Positions 12,154 to 12,617 of a stretch of 12,617 nt of DNA are shown piece after piece. The DNA is from Acidobacteriota bacterium (lineage in GTDB: Bacteria; Acidobacteriota; Terriglobia; Acidiferrales; UBA7541): contig PMOP01000053.1 of assembly GCA_003161495.1 (NCBI GenBank), forward strand, positions 1 to 12,617, read 5' to 3'. The notes beneath the pieces were generated by a model, which was given only the letters and a program-made list of their open reading frames with translations, searched no databases and was not told the origin of the DNA. The position numbers and the translations under genes were made by a program. Each line of letters opens with the position of its first letter. The first letter of the stretch is position 1.

Positions 12154-12617
12154 GTGCGGTTAATATTCCGGGCCATGGCGTGCATTATTTTTGTGCTGGT
12201 GACTGCGGGGATCTGCGGAAGGCCCGCGACCGCCAGCCCGGCGCAGGAAATGCTCCCCGAGCAGAGCGCCGCGAAGGCCAAGCAATTATTGCAGCAGGTG
12301 ATCACCGCGCTCGGCGGGCAGGCATATCTGAACGTGCGCGACAGCCAATGCGACGGGCGAACCGCGCAGTTCGGAACGGCGGGAACTTTGCTGGGCTTTA
12401 CATTATTCCGCGATATCTGGCTGCTGCCGGACAAGAACCGCGTGGAATATTTAGCCAAGGGCGAACACACGATTCTCGGATTCCTGATGGGCGCGGACGA
12501 TCTGCTCATCACGCACGGCGGCGCGATGATCACCATCCACAGCAGCGAAGGAGGCTGGACGCTGGACAAGAGCGGCGTATCGGATGAGCCGGAAGACGTA
12601 ATTAAGAATTACAACGA
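12154..12617 (+). CDS. Secreted protein of unknown function, outer-membrane lipoprotein-sorting-like (N-terminal part, cut by window edge)
   Basis: The frame is open to the end of the window (154 codons). The start is GTG 12154, with GGAGG 9 nt upstream. Residues 1-28 form a signal peptide (MRLIFRAMACIIFVLVTAGIC, then a likely cut near ATA/SP). The mature part begins with a helical segment (AKAKQLLQQVITALGGQAYLNVRD), followed by alternating beta-like strands: CDGRTAQFG, GFTLFRDIWLLPDKNRVEYL, HTILGFLMGADDLLITHGG, GGWTLDKSGVSDEPEDVI. This pattern, with 'LGG.AYLNVRD', a 'PDK.RVEY' strand and 'GWTLD', resembles periplasmic proteins of the LolA-like lipoprotein-sorting type that are numerous in acidobacteria. 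The family call is from memory and is tentative. The partner and cargo are unknown. It probably starts its own transcript, since REP-like copy 3 separates it from the peptidase gene. Confidence 0.75.
   Translation, partial: MRLIFRAMACIIFVLVTAGICGRPATASPAQEMLPEQSAAKAKQLLQQVITALGGQAYLNVRDSQCDGRTAQFGTAGTLLGFTLFRDIWLLPDKNRVEYLAKGEHTILGFLMGADDLLITHGGAMITIHSSEGGWTLDKSGVSDEPEDVIKNYN

Noticed and set aside
12138..12587. A 149-codon frame starting at 12138
   Set aside because: The +1 frame from GTG 12154 has the ribosome site, a signal peptide and a protein-like sequence running to the window end; the other frame is Arg/Gly-rich shadow.

Overview
The window looks like a chromosomal stretch from a GC-rich Gram-negative bacterium. 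Acidobacteriota (Terriglobia-type) is my best guess. That rests on the type of several proteins: an Ala-rich TPR lipoprotein-like start, a MXAN_5187-type coiled-coil protein, and a secreted 'ALGGQAYLNVRD' protein. It also rests on the GTRGCGC-type paired-hairpin intergenic repeats. No 16S or other decisive marker is present, so the assignment is an inference.

Layout from left to right. At 1-221 (-) is the 5' end of a secreted, probably TPR-containing protein with its own strong promoter. At 510-2084 (-) is purH, the bifunctional enzyme for the last two steps of IMP synthesis. Divergent from it, at 2226-4100 (+), is a KimA-type (APC superfamily) potassium transporter. Convergent with that, at 4143-4748 (-), is a conserved coiled-coil protein of unknown function. 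Next comes a 498-base gap (4749-5246) that is not empty. It holds a near-perfect sigma-54 promoter (5086-5101, -), two hairpins and a Rho-independent terminator (4965-4997, -), which together look like a ~110-nt small RNA gene just downstream of glmM. At 5247-7919 (-) is the classic cyclic-di-AMP operon in transcription order: cdaA (diadenylate cyclase), ybbR/cdaR (regulator, here shortened to one domain) and glmM (phosphoglucosamine mutase). Divergent from it, at 8080-9138 (+), is an AI-2E/PerM-family membrane protein, followed at 9202-11073 (+) by a large MscS-family channel. The right end has a class-I glutamine-amidotransferase-like peptidase C26 (11262-12023, +) and the start of a secreted protein (12154-12617, +, cut by the window edge).

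How it fits together: cdaA makes c-di-AMP, whose best-known role is control of potassium and turgor. KimA-type importers are direct c-di-AMP targets in Firmicutes, and MscS channels release osmolytes on hypo-osmotic shock. A synthase, a candidate target and a turgor valve therefore lie within about 9 kb. glmM links the same operon to cell-wall precursor synthesis. The sigma-54-type small RNA candidate beside glmM recalls, by position and promoter class only, the sigma-54-driven GlmY/GlmZ sRNAs that control amino-sugar synthesis in enterobacteria. Several intergenic gaps carry members of one family of nested inverted repeats (362-438, 11084-11147, 12023-12094, and a half copy at 11185-11203).
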